From Cohnella rhizosphaerae (lineage in GTDB: Bacteria > Bacillota > Bacilli > Paenibacillales > Paenibacillaceae): a DNA stretch of 64,000 nt. The notes below the pieces were generated by a model that saw nothing but the letters and a program-made list of their open reading frames with translations, searched no databases and was not told the origin of the DNA. Below, piece by piece: positions 62,113 through 64,000 of this stretch (its first letter is position 1; every line of letters begins with the position of its first letter). The translations under genes were made by a program, and so were the position numbers. The stretch covers positions 1,364,001 through 1,428,000 of the forward strand of contig NZ_JAPDIA010000008.1 of the NCBI RefSeq assembly GCF_029525575.1. The letters run 5' to 3'.

Positions 62113-63592
62113 TTAAAGGATAATGGCGATAAGTCCGCCCGAGCCTTCGTTGATAATCCGGCCGAGCGTTTCCTGAAGCTTGTAGCGGGCATTGTCCGGC
62201 ATCATGGCGATCTTGCCCTGGATGCCTTCCCGCACGATCGAATGCAGCGAGCGACCGAAGATGTCGGAATCCCAGATCTTGATCGGATCCTTCTCGAAGT
62301 CCTGCATGAGGTAGCGCACGAGCTCCTCGCTCTGTTTTTCCGTGCCGATGATCGGCGCGAACTCGGACTCCACGTCGACGCGGATGAGGTGGATCGAAGG
62401 CGCCGTCGCCTTGAGCCGTACGCCGAAGCGCGAGCCCTGCCTGATCAGCTCCGGCTCGTCGAGCTGCATCTCCGCCAGCGTCGGCGCGGCGATACCGTAG
62501 CCGGTCGTCTTCACCATCTCGAGCGCCTCCGCGAATCGGTCGTACTCCCGCTTGGCGTGAGAGAATTCCTGCATCAGCTGGAGCAGATGGTCTTTGCCGC
62601 GAATTTCCGTGCCGACGACTTCCTGGAGGATGCGGTCGTACAATTCGTCCGGTGCGTACAGGTCGATCTCCGCGACGCCTTGCCCCATATTAAGCCCGCT
62701 CAGGCCGGCGCGATCGACGAAGTCGTACTCGAGGAATTGCGAGACGACCCGGTCTACATCGCGCAGCCTGCGAATGTCGCGGACGGTGTCGCGAACCGAA
62801 TTTTCATAGCTCGAACGCAGCCAGTGCTGCTCCTGCAGCACCATGACCCAGCTCGGCAGGTTGACGTTGACTTCGTGAACGGGGGAACTCGTAAAGCACC
62901 TCGCGCAAAACGCCGAGCACTTCGTCTTCTCCCATCGACGCCACGCTCAGCGTGATGGCGGGAATATCGTACTTGGCGGCAAGCTCCGCGCGAAGCGCCA
63001 GCGCTTCCTCGCTCTTCGGCCTCGTCGAGTTGACGATCAGCACGAACGGCTTGCCAACCTCCTTAAGCTCTGCGATGACGCGCTCCTCCGCCTCGACGTA
63101 CGAGCTGCGCGGAATTTCCGCGATCGTGCCGTCGGTCGTCACGACGACGCCCAGCGTCGAATGCTCCTGGATGACCTTGCGCGTGCCGATCTCGGCCGCT
63201 TCCTGGAAAGGAATCGCTTCCTCGAACCAAGGCGTCGTAATCATGCGAGGACCGTTCTCGTCCTCGTAGCCTTTGGCGCCCTCGACTGCGTAGCCGACGC
63301 AGTCCACAAGCCGGACGTTGACCTCGAGGCCCTCGCCCACCTTGATCTGTACGGCGTTGTTCGGCACGAACTTGGGCTCCGTCGTCATGATCGTACGACC
63401 CGCCGCGCTCTGCGGCAGCTCGTCGACCGCCCTGACGCGATCCGCTTCATGTGCGATGTTCGGCAGCACGACCGTTTCCACGAATCGTTTGATAAAGGTC
63501 GATTTGCCTGTCCGGACGGCGCCGACGACCCCGAGGTAGATGTCGCCGCCCGTACGCTCGGCGATATCTTTGAAAATATCCACTTTTTCCAC
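62113..63592 (-). CDS. spoIVA: Spore coat morphogenetic ATPase SpoIVA (frame broken by one extra base)
   Basis: 492 residues after correction, the same length as B. subtilis SpoIVA. It hydrolyses ATP and polymerises on the outer forespore membrane as the coat base layer. Walker A GVVGAVRTGKSTFIKRFVE near residue 25, then RTIMTTEPKFVPNNAVQIKV, VRLVDCVGYAVEGAKGYEDE and VVTTDGTIAEIPRSSYVEAE. A G5 run at 62881-62885 should be four; the join is YEFPVHEVNVNLPSWVMVLQ. GTG 63592 follows GGGGAGGG. A sigmaE-type promoter lies 85 bp upstream. Confidence 0.96.
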
Positions 63593-63674
63593 TTAGATTC
63601 CCTCCCCCTTCGTAATCGCGAAGCCTGCGGTTCCGTCAGCGCGACGGACTCGTACATGAACTTGGACTAGTATC

Positions 63675-63702
63675 ATTGTATGTGCCATGCCCGCGAATAT
63701 GA
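63675..63702 (-). promoter_or_regulatory. SigmaE-type promoter of spoIVA
   Basis: Minus strand: -10 CATACAAT (63675-63682) equals the sigmaE consensus, and TCATATT (63696-63702) 13 bp before it matches the -35 kmATATT element. Mother-cell expression is therefore expected. Confidence 0.82.
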
Positions 63703-63796
63703 CGACGGGTATTAATTTTTAAAGCGCCCCGCCCGCCGTTCGCTCATCCAAATGATCTTATGTCGGGAAAAGGTCGCCTATGTCCGAAGAAGCAAC

Positions 63797-63826
63797 AAAA
63801 AAAACCGTTCCGCCGGCGGAACGGTT
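63797..63826 (-). terminator. Terminator upstream of spoIVA
   Basis: Near loop-less palindrome AACCGTTCCGCC/GGCGGAACGGTT (63803-63814 with 63815-63826), eight U in the minus transcript. It ends the gene that enters from the right edge. Confidence 0.85.
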
Positions 63827-63852
63827 CGGCTTGACATCAAGGCTGCCGACGC

Positions 63853-64000
63853 CTATTTGAGAAATGCCCGCGGCTCTCCGCCGGCTAACCGGTATATCGG
63901 CGATTTGACGGGCACGTAAAACGATTCGTCCGCCAGCAGCGCGCGTAAATCGTCGGACCCGTCCGGCTTGGTCTCGGACTTTTCCAGCGCTTTGACGATG
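63853..64000 (-). CDS. C-terminal end of an unidentified protein (start beyond the window)
   Basis: The open frame from the right edge reads VKALEKSETKPDGSDDLRAL, LADESFYVPVKSPIYRLAGG and EPRAFLK, then TAG at 63853. Only about 48 residues are visible. They do not resemble the GpsA or Der proteins that lie upstream of spoIVA in B. subtilis, and I cannot name them. A terminator follows 27 bp downstream. Confidence 0.55.
   Translation of the reverse strand, partial: IVKALEKSETKPDGSDDLRALLADESFYVPVKSPIYRLAGGEPRAFLK

Noticed and set aside
1..64000. Insertion sequences, phage genes or CRISPR arrays
   Set aside because: No transposase, integrase or phage-like frame and no regularly spaced direct repeats were found; the only regular repeat is the 5-nt GAG series in the trp leader.

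Overview
The window is about 64 kb of GC-rich DNA from a spore-forming Firmicute, most likely a Paenibacillaceae member near Cohnella or Paenibacillus. The evidence is SpoIVA, YpjB, bacillithiol genes (bshA, bshB1), TRAP (mtrB), a b6/c-type menaquinol-cytochrome c reductase, and a gene order that follows the Bacillus subtilis block dnaD-dinG-panDCB-birA-cca-bshA-bshB1-mgsA-dapB-ypjD-ypjB-ypjA-qcrCBA-ypiF-ypiB-tyrA-hisC-trpABFCDE-aroHBC-cheR-ndk-hepT-menG-hepS-mtrB-hbs-spoIVA. Nearly everything is on the minus strand; the plus-strand genes are yitT and the merR/aldo-keto reductase pair. No insertion sequence, prophage or CRISPR array was seen.

Layout. 1-5.9 kb: dnaD (cut by the edge), acetate kinase, 3-hydroxyacyl-CoA dehydrogenase, a first hisC, and an ECF sigma/anti-sigma pair behind an ECF-type promoter. 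6-14.7 kb: an FtsH-like AAA protease with a membrane partner, ypmB, mtaD, rex, dinG, a TPR protein. 14.7-24 kb: panDCB with a leader RNA, birA, cca, bacillithiol genes, mgsA, dapB, TPR, MazG-like. 24-29.7 kb: yitT, ypjB, ypjA, qcrCBA, ypiF, an IDEAL protein. 29.8-36 kb: an uncharacterised protein, a second ECF sigma/anti-sigma/phosphatase operon, a candidate small RNA, and a lower-GC island (SUKH protein, MerR, aldo-keto reductase). 36-48 kb: tyrA, second hisC, trp operon with a TRAP-type leader, aroH-aroB-aroC. 48-55.5 kb: cheR, ndk, menaquinone and heptaprenyl genes (hepT-mqnA-ubiX-ubiA-menG-hepS), mtrB. 55.5-57.6 kb: tRNA-Pro and an Agr-like peptide-signalling locus. 57.7-64 kb: hbs, a sugar-type ABC transporter, spoIVA, and the end of an unidentified gene.

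How the genes work together. Chorismate made by AroB/AroC feeds AroH-TyrA-HisC (tyrosine/phenylalanine), TrpE-TrpA (tryptophan) and MqnA (menaquinone by the futalosine route). HepS/HepT supply the side chain, UbiA/UbiX/MenG finish the quinone, and QcrABC oxidises it. TRAP, encoded at 55.3 kb, should bind a leader at 45.05 kb carrying GAG triplets every 5 nt.

Two points stand out. First, 25 single-base +1 disruptions split 20 genes, 24 of them in mononucleotide runs of 5-10; removing one base restores a family-typical protein each time. Sequencing or assembly overcalls are the simplest reading. I give corrected gene spans. Second, the Agr-like locus has AgrB and AgrD but only a kinase-less membrane sensor and a receiver-less LytTR regulator, so it may signal without phosphotransfer. 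It is the best candidate here for an undescribed system.
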